From: RYN-230 sp963720645
GTDB taxonomy: Bacteria > Actinomycetota > Actinomycetes > Streptosporangiales > Streptosporangiaceae
Assembly (NCBI GenBank): GCA_963720645.1
Contig: CAVRFX010000026.1
Location: 434,001-498,000 of the forward strand
DNA length: 64,000 nucleotides
Direction of reading: 5' to 3'
A model generated the notes under the pieces. It had not been told where the DNA came from. It worked only from the letters and a program-made list of their open reading frames with translations, and searched no databases. Below, piece by piece: positions 26,343-34,794 of this stretch. The stretch's first letter is position 1. Each line of letters opens with the position of its first letter. Position numbers and translations under genes: made by a program.

Positions 26343-27281
26343 TCAGCACCCCGCGCGGTCGGGCGCGCCGGCCTCGATCCAGCGGTACACGGTCCCGATC
26401 CCCGCGGTCAGCGGCGTCCGGGCCTGCCAGTCCAGGTCCCTGGCCACCCGGTCCACGGCCAGCGAGCTGCGCAGCAACTCCCCCGCCCGGGGCTCGCCGG
26501 GCCGGGTCCGGACGGGATGGCCCGCCACGTCGCCGATGATGGCCACGATGTCCAGGACGCTGACCTCCACGCCGGTGCCGATGTTCCAGGTCCCGGGACG
26601 CCCCGCGTCGGCGGCGGCGAGGAACGCGCTGACCGCGTCGCCGACGTACACGTAATCGCGGGTCTGCGAGCCGTCGCCGTAGAGGGGCAGGTCGTCCCCG
26701 GCGTGGACGCAACCGCAGAAGATGGGGATCACCCCGGCGTCCCCGCCGGGATCCTGGCGCGGCCCGTACACGTTGGCCAGCCGCAGGATCGAATGCCGGG
26801 TGCCGTGCAGCCGGTTGTACAGGCCGATGTACTGCTCCGCGCAGTACTTGGCGATGCCGACCGGGGACTCGGGCAGCGGCAGCACATCCTCCCGGGACGG
26901 GATCGGGGCGTTGCGGCCGTAGAGGGTGCCGCCCGAGGAGCCGAACAGCACCCGGGCCCCGGTCGCCCGGGCCGCCTCCAGCACGTTGACCGTGCCGACC
27001 ACGTTCACCTGGGCGTCCTGCGCCGGGGCGTCGACGGAGGTCCGGACGTCGATATGAGCGGCCAGGTGGCAGATGAGCTGGGGCCGGGTGCCCCGGACGA
27101 TCTCGCCGAGCGAGGTGGCGTCGGTGATGCTGAGCTTGTGCAGCGAGGCGTGCTCGTCGAGGCGGCCGGCCCGGCCGGTGGACAGGTCATCGACCACGAT
27201 CACCTCATCGCCCCGGGCCAGGAACGCGTCGGTGAGATGGGATCCGATGAACCCGGCTCCGCCGGTCACGAGTACCCGCAT
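26343..27281 (-). CDS. NAD-dependent epimerase/dehydratase (extended SDR), catalytic Tyr replaced
   Basis: A 312-aa extended SDR resembling UDP-glucose 4-epimerases. The Rossmann motif VTGGAGFIGSHL, DDLSTG, HLAAHIDVRTSV and FGSSGGTLYG (Ser active-site region) are in place. The expected YxxxK is read as SPVGIAKYCAEQY: the lysine remains but the tyrosine is valine. ANVYGPRQDPGGDAGVIPIF and YGDGSQTRDYVYVGD complete the sugar-binding half. ATG 27281 starts exactly at the Rossmann strand. It occupies the place of murI and rhomboid genes in the mycobacterial order. Whether it still catalyses redox chemistry is unclear. Confidence 0.85.
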   Translation of the reverse strand: MRVLVTGGAGFIGSHLTDAFLARGDEVIVVDDLSTGRAGRLDEHASLHKLSITDATSLGEIVRGTRPQLICHLAAHIDVRTSVDAPAQDAQVNVVGTVNVLEAARATGARVLFGSSGGTLYGRNAPIPSREDVLPLPESPVGIAKYCAEQYIGLYNRLHGTRHSILRLANVYGPRQDPGGDAGVIPIFCGCVHAGDDLPLYGDGSQTRDYVYVGDAVSAFLAAADAGRPGTWNIGTGVEVSVLDIVAIIGDVAGHPVRTRPGEPRAGELLRSSLAVDRVARDLDWQARTPLTAGIGTVYRWIEAGAPDRAGC

Positions 27282-27318
27282 GCTTGAGCATCCTAGGCGC
27301 ACGGCACCCGGGCCTGAC

Positions 27319-28074
27319 TCAGCCCAGGTCCACGACCAGGCCAGACGTGGCCAGCGTGAGCGGCCCGCCGAAGGCCGCCACGGCCTCGTCGCGGGTGCGG
27401 TCGCGGTCGTTCCAGGGCACCAGGTGGGTCAGGATCAGCTGCCCGGCACCGGCGCGGGCCGCGTGCTGCGCGGCCTGCCGGGCGGTCAGGTGCAGGCCCT
27501 CGGGCAGATCCGGGCCATCGGTGAACGACGCCTCGCACAGCAGCACGTCCGCGCCGCGGGCCAGGTCCACCAGCGCAGCCGACTCGCCGGTGTCCGCCGA
27601 GTAGGCCAGGGCCCGGCCGCCGGCCTCGATCCGGAACCCGAACGTCTCGACCGGGTGATTCATGTGGGCCAGCGTGAGCCGGAACGGCCCGATCTCCAGC
27701 GGGCCCGGCTTCAGCTCGGGGAAGTCGAACGCCCCGGTCATCTCCTCCTCCCCGGACACGCCCTGGGCCCGGGCCAGCCGCCAGGCGGTACCGGGCGGCC
27801 CGTGGACGGGGATCCGCGGATACGGGGAGTCCGGCGCGTAGGTCCTCGCCACCCAGTAGCCCGTCATGTCCAGGCAGTGGTCGGGATGCAGGTGGGACAG
27901 GCAGACCGCGTCGATCTCGTAGAGGCTCGCATGCCGCTGCAGGGTCCCGAGGGCTCCGCTGCCCAGGTCGAGCAGGAGCCTGAAGCCCTGTTCCTCGACC
28001 AGGTAGCAGGAGGCGGGGCTGTCCGGCCCGGGAAAGGATCCGCTGCAGCCGATGATGGTGAGGCGCACGGGCAC
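27319..28074 (-). CDS. MBL-fold hydrolase, Rv1339-like (atypical cAMP phosphodiesterase candidate)
   Basis: A 251-aa metallo-beta-lactamase-fold protein. The zinc motif is LSHLHPDHCLDMTGY, with further ligands in LAHMNHPVET and YSADTGESAAL, then LTHLVPWND. The arrangement next to rph/rdgB and the cysM block matches M. tuberculosis Rv1339, an atypical cAMP phosphodiesterase; orthology here is inferred from position and motifs. Start GTG 28074. The preceding gene is a thioesterase on the same strand with a 73-bp gap. Confidence 0.85.
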   Translation of the reverse strand: MPVRLTIIGCSGSFPGPDSPASCYLVEEQGFRLLLDLGSGALGTLQRHASLYEIDAVCLSHLHPDHCLDMTGYWVARTYAPDSPYPRIPVHGPPGTAWRLARAQGVSGEEEMTGAFDFPELKPGPLEIGPFRLTLAHMNHPVETFGFRIEAGGRALAYSADTGESAALVDLARGADVLLCEASFTDGPDLPEGLHLTARQAAQHAARAGAGQLILTHLVPWNDRDRTRDEAVAAFGGPLTLATSGLVVDLG

Positions 28075-28147
28075 TCAGCGTACGCGCCGCCGGCCCGGCC
28101 CGGGGGTGCCCCGGAGGGCGGTTCCCGGCCCGGACGGGTGAGCGCCG

Positions 28148-28951
28148 TCAGGACCGGCCGACCAGGGCGATCTGGCGGCTCTGCGCGACCAGCCGGCCCG
28201 CGCTGTCCCAGACCTCGGCTTCCTCGTCGAACCAGCCGCCGCTGACGTGCCGGCACCGGGCCGCGACGCGGAGCTCGCCGGGGGCCGGCACGGCCCGCAT
28301 GTACCAGGTCAGCTCGACCGTGGGCGACCAGCCAACCACCTCGATGCCGAACACCACGGGCGGCAGCGAGTCCACGGCCAGCGCGAGGAGGTAGGCGTCC
28401 GGCTCGCGGGGTTCACGCAGCTGGAAATACCCGCGCATCTCAGGGACCCCGGACGGCTCGCCGCGGGTCCAGCCGAGCGTGGCCGGGTCGAGCCTGATGT
28501 CAACCTGCCGGGCGTAGCCGCTGAACACCCGCGGTCCCTGCGCATCCTGGATGTCGTGACACTTCTCGATGGGCGGCAGGTGGGGTGGCTCGCCGGTCCA
28601 GGACAGGCCGCCGACGTCGTCGGGATCGCCCAGGGCGCCGGTGGTCACCGTGGTCTCCAGCATGGGCCTGCCGCCCTGGACCAGGGTGGCCCGGGCGGTG
28701 GCGGCGACCTTGCCGTGCTTGAGCCAGTCCACCTCGACGTGTGCGGGTTCGGGCCGGGGCGCGCGGAGGAAATGCGCGCTGGTCGCGATGGGGTACGGGT
28801 GCGGGGAGGAGTCCAGCACGGCGCGCAGGATGTTCGCCAGGAGCACCCCGCCGTTCACGGCACCCGCGATGGCGAAGCGCTCGTCCGGGTGGATCTCGTA
28901 CCGCCCCTCGCCGGCCGGCCTGACCGCGATGGCCTCGTCGAAGGCACTCAT
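28148..28951 (-). CDS. Acyl-CoA thioesterase family protein (double hotdog)
   Basis: A 267-aa TesB-like protein with two hotdog halves. The N-terminal half contains AIAGAVNGGVLLANILRAVL and SAHFLRAPRPEPAHVEVD; the C-terminal half contains LALAVDSLPPVVFGIEVVGWSPTVELTWYMRAVP. It would hydrolyse acyl-CoA in the cytoplasm. There is no murI here as in mycobacteria. Chain-length preference cannot be inferred. ATG 28951 lies just before the duplicated fragment of cysM. Confidence 0.85.
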   Translation of the reverse strand: MSAFDEAIAVRPAGEGRYEIHPDERFAIAGAVNGGVLLANILRAVLDSSPHPYPIATSAHFLRAPRPEPAHVEVDWLKHGKVAATARATLVQGGRPMLETTVTTGALGDPDDVGGLSWTGEPPHLPPIEKCHDIQDAQGPRVFSGYARQVDIRLDPATLGWTRGEPSGVPEMRGYFQLREPREPDAYLLALAVDSLPPVVFGIEVVGWSPTVELTWYMRAVPAPGELRVAARCRHVSGGWFDEEAEVWDSAGRLVAQSRQIALVGRS

Positions 28952-29013
28952 TTACGCGGGAACGCCGGGGCGCGGGGAGGGAGCGGGGCGGACGGTTTTC
29001 GTTGCGGAGGAAA

Positions 29014-29156
29014 TCAGGCCCATAGCTGGCCTTCCAGCCGCGCTTCGGCCTCAGCCAGCGTGCCGGAGTAGGCGCCGGTTGAAGACACGCTCAGGCCCAT
29101 AGCTGACCCTCCAGCCGCGCTTCGGCCTCAGCCAGCGTCCCGGAGTAGGCGCCGGT
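29014..29156. repeat. 77-bp-period tandem duplication of the cysM 3' end
   Basis: The sequence starting TCAGGCCCATAGCTG at 29014 is repeated at 29091 with a 77-bp offset. The two copies match for about 65 bp (29014-29079 and 29091-29156) with a handful of differences. The second copy is the real cysM C-terminus including its stop; the first is a duplicated, non-coding tail between cysM and the thioesterase gene. Confidence 0.85.
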
Positions 29157-30038
29157 AGAGAGGTACTTCCAGCCGCCGTCGGCGACCAGGAACGCGATGT
29201 CGGCGCGCTCCCCCGCCGCCTGGGCCTTGGCCGCCATGCCCAGGGCCGCGTGCAGGGCGCCGCCCGCCGAGATGCCGGCGAAGATGCCCTCCTCGTCGAG
29301 GAGTTCGCGGGTCCGGCGCAGCGCGTCCTTCGACGACACCGAGAACCGGGTGGTCAGCACCGATTCGTCGTACAGCTCGGGCACGAAGCCCTCGTCGATG
29401 TTGCGGAGACCGTAGACGAGCTCGCCGTACCGGGGCTCAGCGGCCACGATCGAGATGCCGGGCACCCGCTCGCGCAGGTAGCGCCCGGTGCCCATCAGGG
29501 TCCCGGTGGTACCCAGCCCGGCCACGAAGTGCGTGATACCGGGCAGGTCGGCCAGGATCTCCGGGCCCGTGGTCTCGTAGTGGGCCCGCGCGTTCGCCTC
29601 GTTGCCGTACTGGTAGAGCATGACCCAGTCGGGGTGCTCGTCGGCCAGCCGCCGGGCGACCCGGACGGCCTCGTTGGAACCGCCCGCCGCCGGGGAGAAG
29701 ATGATCTTCGCGCCGAACATCTCCAGGATCTGCCGCCGTTCCACCGACGTGTTCTCCGGCATCACGCAGATCATGGTGTAGCCGCGCAGGTGCGCGACCA
29801 TGGCCAGGGAGATCCCCGTGTTCCCCGACGTGGGCTCCAGGATCGTGGTCCCCGGCGCGAGCAGGCCCTCCTTCTCGGCCTGCTCGATCATGAAGAACGC
29901 GGCGCGGTCCTTGACCGAGCCGGTGGGGTTGCGGTCTTCCAGCTTGGCCCACAGCCGCACGTCGGGTGCGGGAGACAGCCTCGGCAGCCCCACCAGGGGG
30001 GTATGGCCGAGGCTGTCCAGCAGTGAGTCGTAACGCAT
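29091..30038 (-). CDS. cysM: CysO-dependent cysteine synthase (O-phosphoserine sulfhydrylase type)
   Basis: A 315-aa fold-II PLP enzyme. The PLP lysine is in RNPTGSVKDRAAFFMIEQAE, followed by LEPTSGNTGISLAMVA and the glycine-rich AGLGTTGTLMGTGRYL. The C-terminus ends SGTLAEAEARLEGQLWA like M. tuberculosis CysM, whose tail gates the active site, and the neighbours are cysO and mec. So it most likely uses O-phosphoserine and the thiocarboxylated carrier CysO to make cysteine. A duplicated copy of its last about 65 bp lies just downstream (29014-29079). Confidence 0.95.
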   Translation of the reverse strand: MRYDSLLDSLGHTPLVGLPRLSPAPDVRLWAKLEDRNPTGSVKDRAAFFMIEQAEKEGLLAPGTTILEPTSGNTGISLAMVAHLRGYTMICVMPENTSVERRQILEMFGAKIIFSPAAGGSNEAVRVARRLADEHPDWVMLYQYGNEANARAHYETTGPEILADLPGITHFVAGLGTTGTLMGTGRYLRERVPGISIVAAEPRYGELVYGLRNIDEGFVPELYDESVLTTRFSVSSKDALRRTRELLDEEGIFAGISAGGALHAALGMAAKAQAAGERADIAFLVADGGWKYLSTGAYSGTLAEAEARLEGQLWA

Positions 30039-30057
30039 GTGCTCTCCCGGGGAGGGG

Positions 30058-30336
30058 TCAGCCCGCCCCGCCCGCCACGGCCGGCAGCACGGTCACCGTG
30101 TCACCGTCCTTGACCGGCGTCTCGAGGCCGCCGAGGAAGCGCACGTCCTCATCGTTGAGGTACACGTTGACGAACCGGCGCAGCCCCGACTCGTCCTGCA
30201 GCCGGTCGCGGAGCCCGCCGTACCGGGCGTCCAGGTCGCCGATGAGCTCGGCAAGAGTGCTGCCGGAACCTTCCACCGCCTTGGCGCCGCCGGTGTAGGT
30301 ACGCAGGATCGTCGGGATGCGGACTTCGATGGCCAT
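30058..30336 (-). CDS. cysO: Sulfur carrier protein CysO (MoaD/ThiS family)
   Basis: A 92-aa ubiquitin-like sulfur carrier. IEVRIPTILRTYTGGAKAV, LAELIGDLDARYGGLRDRL, RFVNVYLNDEDVRFLGGLET and the C-terminal DTVTVLPAVAGGAG are family-typical. The reactive C-terminus is expected to be Gly-Gly, carrying the thiocarboxylate. Here two residues (Ala-Gly) follow the Gly-Gly, unlike the mycobacterial protein, so a trimming step by the adjacent JAMM peptidase may be needed. ATG 30336 has TGGAG 9 bases upstream. It is flanked by mec and cysM. Confidence 0.93.
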   Translation of the reverse strand: MAIEVRIPTILRTYTGGAKAVEGSGSTLAELIGDLDARYGGLRDRLQDESGLRRFVNVYLNDEDVRFLGGLETPVKDGDTVTVLPAVAGGAG

Positions 30337-30439
30337 GAACAACACTCCAGGGTGAGGCGGTCTGTCTCTGCGGGCGTCAGTGTGGGGCGTCCGGGGCGGT
30401 GACGGCCGTCACCGGATGCCAACGGGGATGCCCCCGCGA

Positions 30440-30883
30440 TCATTCCAGGCCGGGGCCCGCCGGGTCACCCGGCGGGTCATCGGTGATCCGCACTTCCTCC
30501 TCGGTCACGGTCCCGTCCACGATCCGGAACGAGCGGAACTCCGCCTGGTCCGGATCCCGGGTGGAAACCAGCACGTAATGCGCGCCCGGCTCGTTCGCGT
30601 AGCTGATGTCGGTGCGCGACGGGTAGGCCTCGGTCGCGGTGTGCGAGTGGTAGATGACGGCCGGCTCCTCGTCCCGGTCGTCCATCTCGCGCCAGACCCG
30701 GAGCAGTTCCAGCGAGTCGAACTCGTAGAACGTCGGTGACCGCTGGGCGTTCAGCATCGGGATGAAGCGCTCCGGGCGGTCCTGGCCGGCCGGCCCGGCG
30801 ATCACCCCGCACGCCTCGTCCGGGTGGTCCGCGCGGGCGTGCGCCACGATCTTGTCCCGCAGCGCGGGGTGGAGCGTCAGCAT
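30440..30883 (-). CDS. mec: JAMM metallopeptidase Mec, CysO-cysteine hydrolase
   Basis: A 147-aa MPN/JAMM (JAB1) domain protein. The metal-binding motif is YHSHTATEAYPSRTD (His-x-His...Asp) with the catalytic Glu in DHPDEACGVIAG. In M. tuberculosis Mec releases cysteine from CysO-cysteine. ATG 30883. The gene precedes cysO by 103 bp and cysM follows, the complete three-gene set. A pterin-type activator (MoeZ) for CysO is not in the window. Confidence 0.94.
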   Translation of the reverse strand: MLTLHPALRDKIVAHARADHPDEACGVIAGPAGQDRPERFIPMLNAQRSPTFYEFDSLELLRVWREMDDRDEEPAVIYHSHTATEAYPSRTDISYANEPGAHYVLVSTRDPDQAEFRSFRIVDGTVTEEEVRITDDPPGDPAGPGLE

Positions 30884-30990
30884 GGATCCGAGCGTACCGG
30901 GGGCCGGGGCTGACCCTGGCGGGCCGCGGGCGGCTGCTGGCGGCCGGTGGGCGGGCTGCGGGCGGCCGTGGGCGGGCTGCGGCGGGCGGG

Positions 30991-31731
30991 CTACCAGAGG
31001 GCCCGGACGAGGGTCTCCTGCAGGAACGTGAGCCAGTCGTAGACCCACATGTAGGCGGAACGGGGATCGGCCGGGTCGAGGTCCTGCAGCCGGGCCTCGA
31101 AGTCCTCGGTGATCGACAGGCGGACCCCGAGGGCCAGCCGGACGTCGTTGAGGGCGCGCAGCCAGACCTGGGCCTCCTCCGGCGACAGGCGGACCCGGCC
31201 GCCGTCCTCGGGCAGGGTGGCCAGCACGGTACGGGCCGCGGCCGCCTTGCCGTTGCGGAGTTCCTGCTCGGTGAACCGGCGGAAGTCACCCGCGGCCTCG
31301 GCGTCATCGGCGTAGGCGTCGGGCAGCAGGCGGGCCAGCACCGGGTCATCCGGCGGGGTCGCGGGGCCCGTCCCGCCGGCCTGGCCGAGCAGGCGGGCGA
31401 GGTCGTCCAGCGGGTCGGCCGGCCGCTCCGCCCCGCCGGCCGTGGTGCCGGGACCCGCAGTGCCGGAGCCCGGGGTCCCGGGGGCGCGGCCGGTGAACGC
31501 GTCGTCGGTGAGCGGCGACTCACCCGGCCCGGGCTCCGCGGGACCCGTCCCGGCCGGGTCCGGCTCGCTGCCGACCAGCTCCGCGATCTGGCTGACCAGG
31601 GAGCGGATGATCCCGGCCTGGGAAGGCGCGAACGTGGTCGTGGCCCCGCCACCACGCACCTTGCGGAAGCCGTTCAAGGCCTCACCCGTCTCCTCGGGGC
31701 CGCCCTCGCCCCGTTTCCGCCTGAAGCTCAC
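30991..31731 (-). CDS. DUF2017 family protein
   Basis: A 246-aa protein matching the actinobacterial DUF2017 family, always found beside clpS. The N-terminal segment TTTFAPSQAGIIRSLVSQIAELV and the C-terminal VWLRALNDVRLALGVRLSI and WVYDWLTFLQETLVRALW are the conserved ends; the middle (about residues 50-115) is a long Gly/Pro/Ala-rich insert. The GTG start overlaps the clpS stop (GTGA, 31728-31731), implying coupling. The function is unknown; the constant link to ClpS suggests a role in ClpCP adaptor control. Confidence 0.9.
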   Translation of the reverse strand: MSFRRKRGEGGPEETGEALNGFRKVRGGGATTTFAPSQAGIIRSLVSQIAELVGSEPDPAGTGPAEPGPGESPLTDDAFTGRAPGTPGSGTAGPGTTAGGAERPADPLDDLARLLGQAGGTGPATPPDDPVLARLLPDAYADDAEAAGDFRRFTEQELRNGKAAAARTVLATLPEDGGRVRLSPEEAQVWLRALNDVRLALGVRLSITEDFEARLQDLDPADPRSAYMWVYDWLTFLQETLVRALW

Positions 31732-32018
31732 TTATCGTGACTCACAGTGGCCCACAGGCCGTACCCGTGCAGCACTTCCACATCGCGCTCCATGGACTCC
31801 CGGGTGCCGGACGAGACCACGGCCCGGCCCTTGTGGTGCACATCGAGCATGAGCTTCTCTGCCTTGCGCTTCGAGTAGCCGAAGACCTGCTGGAACACGT
31901 AGGTCACATAGGACATGAGGTTGACCGGGTCGTTCCATACGATGGTGACCCACGGCGTGTCAGGGACGACTTCCTGCTCCGTCTCCGGGCGTTCCACCTC
32001 TGCTGGTGCCACGCTCAC
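31728..32018 (-). CDS. clpS: ClpS, ATP-dependent Clp protease adaptor
   Basis: A 96-aa ClpS. The N-degron binding loop is WVTIVWNDPVNLMSYVTYVF, with the conserved Asn-Asp, followed by KAEKLMLDVHHKGRAVV and the acidic helix RDVEVLHGYGLWATV. It delivers N-end-rule substrates to ClpC/ClpA. Its stop overlaps DUF2017. The gene is divergent from pncB across a 325-bp gap. Confidence 0.95.
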   Translation of the reverse strand: MSVAPAEVERPETEQEVVPDTPWVTIVWNDPVNLMSYVTYVFQQVFGYSKRKAEKLMLDVHHKGRAVVSSGTRESMERDVEVLHGYGLWATVSHDK

Positions 32019-32223
32019 CGGCGCTCACCTCCTCACGTACCGCCTTCTAGTCTCCCAGGCCCGCGGTGCGCGGCTGCCATCTCCGCGCGCTGTCCCTCCC
32101 AGTACAGCAGGCCTGGGCAAAGACGGGGGTGAGGGCCCGCCGAACTCGTGATCAAGACTTCACCAGCCGGAGTCCCGGGCGTGGCCGCCAGCCGCCGCCG
32201 GGACGTGAACCCCGGGGGCTGCG

Positions 32224-32281
32224 GGGCGCTGACCCCCGGGCGCTGACCCGGGCGCTGACCCTGGGCGCTGCGGGGGCGCTG
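32224..32281. repeat. Five direct copies of GGGCGCTG upstream of pncB
   Basis: GGGCGCTG occurs at 32224, 32238, 32250, 32263 and 32274, spaced 11-14 bp apart, in the 325-bp clpS-pncB gap. They may be a regulator's repeated half-sites or just a local slippage array. No gene is seen in the gap. Confidence 0.5.
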
Positions 32282-32343
32282 ACGCGGACGTTGAGCCGGG
32301 GGCTGCGGGCGCCACGAGGGCGGGCTCCGTAGTCTTTTGGGTC

Positions 32344-33681
32344 GTGACCACTGATTCCCGCGGGGCCAGCACGGCACTGCTGACCGACCGCTACGAGCTG
32401 ACCATGCTGACCGCCGCGCTGCGCAGCGGGGCGGCGGGCCGGCGCGCCGTCTTCGAGGTGTTCGCCCGGGCCCTGCCGAACGGCCGCAGGTACGGCGTGG
32501 TGGCTGGCACCGGACGGCTGCTCGACGCGCTGGAGCAGTTCCGCTTCGGGCCCGGTGAGCTCGCGTTCCTGCGCGAGAACCAGATGGTGGACGACCACGC
32601 CCTGAGCTACCTGGAGTCCTACCGGTTCGGCGGGGACATCTGGGGCTACGGGGAAGGCGACTGCTACTTCCCCGGCTCGCCGATCCTGGTGGTGGAGGCA
32701 CCGTTCACCGAGGCGGTCGTGCTGGAGACGCTCGTGCTGGCCATCCTCAACCATGACTCGGCGATCGCCTCGGCCGCGTCGCGGATGGTGAACGCGGCGG
32801 ACGGGCGGCCGCTCATCGAGATGGGCTCGCGCCGCACTCATGAGATGGCCGCCGTGGCCAGCGCCCGGGCCGCGTACATCGCGGGTTTCGGGTCCACCTC
32901 CAACCTGCGGGCCGGGCGGGACTACGGCGTGCCGACCAGCGGGACCAGCGCGCACGCGTTCAGCCTGGTCCACGACAGCGAGCGGGACGCGTTCGCCGCC
33001 CAGCTCGCCGCGCTCGGCAAGGGCACGACCCTGCTGGTGGACACGTTCGACGTGGCCCGGGCGGTGCGCACCGCGGTGGAGCTGGCCGGGCCTGGCCTGG
33101 GCGCGGTCCGTATCGACAGCGGCGACCTCCCGATGGTGGCCCGCCAGGTTCGCGACCTGCTGGACGAGCTGGGCGCGCGGGACACCCGGATCGTGCTCAG
33201 CGGCGATCTCAACGAGTACTCGATCGCCGCGCTGGCCGCCGCGCCAGTGGACGGGTACGGGGTCGGGACCTCCCTGGTCACCGGGTCCGGGGCGCCGACT
33301 GCGGCGCTGGTCTACAAGCTGGTGGCCCGGGCCAGGGAAGCTGGCGGCGGCGGGGCGCTGCAGCCCGTGGCCAAGCGGTCGGTCGGCAAGCCGGGCCGGG
33401 GTGGCCGGAAGTGGGCGGCCCGGCAGTTCGACGAGAGCGGCGTGGCGGTCACCGAGCTGATCACCAGGGCCGACACCGGGGACGGCCAGGAGGGGAGCGG
33501 GACGCCGCAGCGCCCGCTGCTGCGCCAGCTGGTCCGGGGCGGGGAGGTCGTCGGCCGGGAGCCGCTGGCCGCGGCGCGGGACAGGCACCGCGGGGCCCTG
33601 GCCGAGCTGCCCCTGCACGCGCTCTCGCTGTCCCGGGGCTACCCGGCCATCCCGACCGTGTTCGCGCCGGACGACGAGTAG
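32344..33681 (+). CDS. pncB: Nicotinate phosphoribosyltransferase
   Basis: A 445-aa NAPRTase. TDRYELTMLTAAL, FEVFARALPNGRRYGVVAG and the catalytic loop GSRRTHEMAAVASARAAYIAG are diagnostic. It also has TSAHAFSLVHDSERDAFAA, IRIDSGDLP-like VRIDSGDLPMVAR, and GYGVGTSLVTGS (PRPP region). It converts nicotinate plus PRPP to nicotinate mononucleotide in NAD salvage. GTG 32344. It partners functionally with the nicotinamidase at 35685-36251. The order clpS-pncB matches other actinobacteria. Confidence 0.95.
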   Translation: MTTDSRGASTALLTDRYELTMLTAALRSGAAGRRAVFEVFARALPNGRRYGVVAGTGRLLDALEQFRFGPGELAFLRENQMVDDHALSYLESYRFGGDIWGYGEGDCYFPGSPILVVEAPFTEAVVLETLVLAILNHDSAIASAASRMVNAADGRPLIEMGSRRTHEMAAVASARAAYIAGFGSTSNLRAGRDYGVPTSGTSAHAFSLVHDSERDAFAAQLAALGKGTTLLVDTFDVARAVRTAVELAGPGLGAVRIDSGDLPMVARQVRDLLDELGARDTRIVLSGDLNEYSIAALAAAPVDGYGVGTSLVTGSGAPTAALVYKLVARAREAGGGGALQPVAKRSVGKPGRGGRKWAARQFDESGVAVTELITRADTGDGQEGSGTPQRPLLRQLVRGGEVVGREPLAAARDRHRGALAELPLHALSLSRGYPAIPTVFAPDDE

Positions 33682-33720
33682 GCGGCCGCGCGGCCAGCGA
33701 GGCTAGGCGGCCGGCCAGGC

Positions 33721-33756
33721 CGGGAGGCGCGGTCAGGCCGGGAGGCGCGGTCAGGC
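33721..33756. repeat. Perfect 18-bp tandem repeat at the 3' end of the GlxA-like gene
   Basis: CGGGAGGCGCGGTCAGGC occurs twice in tandem (33721-33738 and 33739-33756). The second copy contains the stop codon of the GlxA-family gene. Confidence 0.8.
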
Positions 33757-34794
33757 CGGGATGGCGACCGGGCGGTGCTCGGTGCCCAGGCTCCCCGGGC
33801 TGTCCGGGATCGCGTCGGGGCAGAACGCGCGGCGGTAGGCCTGCGGGGTGGTCCCGCGCCAGGCGCGGAAGTGGTGCCGGAGCGCGGCCGCGTTGCCGAA
33901 CCCGGCCCGGTCCGCGATGACGTTGACGGTCTCGGCCGTCTCCTCCAGCAGTTCCTGGGCCAGCAGGATCCGCTGGCCGGTCAGCCAGCGCAGCGGCGTG
34001 ATCCCGGTCTCCTGCACGAACCGCCGGGCGAACGTGCGCTCGGACATCCTGGCCCGCGCCGCGAGCTGGTGGATCGTGACCGGCTCCCCGAGGTGGCGCT
34101 GCATCCAGCTGATGACCTCACCCAGGGTGTCGCAGGCGGGCATGGCCACCGGCCGGTCCACGTACTGGGCCTGGCCGCCGTCGCGGTGCGGGGGGATGAC
34201 CATCCGGCGGGCGATCCCGTTGGCGACCCGGCTGCCCTGTTCCTTGCGCACCAGGTGCAGGCACGCGTCGATGCCCGCGGCGGTGCCCGCGCTGGTGATC
34301 ACCGGGTCCTCGTTAACGTACAGCACGTCGGGGTTGACGATGGCCGACGGATGCTGCCGGGCGAGGGCCGGGGCGTGCCGCCAGTGCGTGGTGCACCGGC
34401 GGCCGTCCAGCAAGCCGGCCGCACCGAGGACGAACGCGCCGGTGCAGACGCTGAGCACCCGGGCCCCGCGGTCCACGGTGGCGCGCAGCGCCTCGGTCAG
34501 CGGCGCCGGGAACTGGGCGGACGTGTGGGTCCCGAGCTGGTCGTCCGCCACGGCCGCCACCGCCACCAGGTCTGCCTCGCGCAGCCGGTCCAGGCCGTGG
34601 GGCGTGGACACGGTGAAGCCGGCCGACGAGGCCAGCGGGGCGTGTGGCGCGGCCGCCGTTTCTCCCGAGACCACGGCGAAGTCGTAGGCGGGCAGCCCGT
34701 CGTCGGTCCGGTCAACGCCGAACACCTCGCAGAGCACGCCCAGCTCGAAGGGGGTGAAGCCGTTCATGATCACCACGGCCACGTTCTTCAGCAT
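33751..34794 (-). CDS. GlxA-family transcriptional regulator (DJ-1/PfpI + AraC HTH)
   Basis: A 347-aa two-domain protein. Residues 1-200 form a DJ-1/PfpI-like domain (MLKNVAVVIMNGFTPFELG, nucleophile elbow VLSVCTGAFVLGAAGLLDGR with Cys). Residues about 230-330 form an AraC-type double HTH (VTIHQLAARARMSERTFARRF and VNVIADRAGFGNAAALRHHF). It is a cytoplasmic transcription factor that probably binds a small metabolite. ATG 34794 is the family-typical start. The target is unknown; the divergent small gene at 34887 may be one. Confidence 0.92.
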   Translation of the reverse strand: MLKNVAVVIMNGFTPFELGVLCEVFGVDRTDDGLPAYDFAVVSGETAAAPHAPLASSAGFTVSTPHGLDRLREADLVAVAAVADDQLGTHTSAQFPAPLTEALRATVDRGARVLSVCTGAFVLGAAGLLDGRRCTTHWRHAPALARQHPSAIVNPDVLYVNEDPVITSAGTAAGIDACLHLVRKEQGSRVANGIARRMVIPPHRDGGQAQYVDRPVAMPACDTLGEVISWMQRHLGEPVTIHQLAARARMSERTFARRFVQETGITPLRWLTGQRILLAQELLEETAETVNVIADRAGFGNAAALRHHFRAWRGTTPQAYRRAFCPDAIPDSPGSLGTEHRPVAIPA

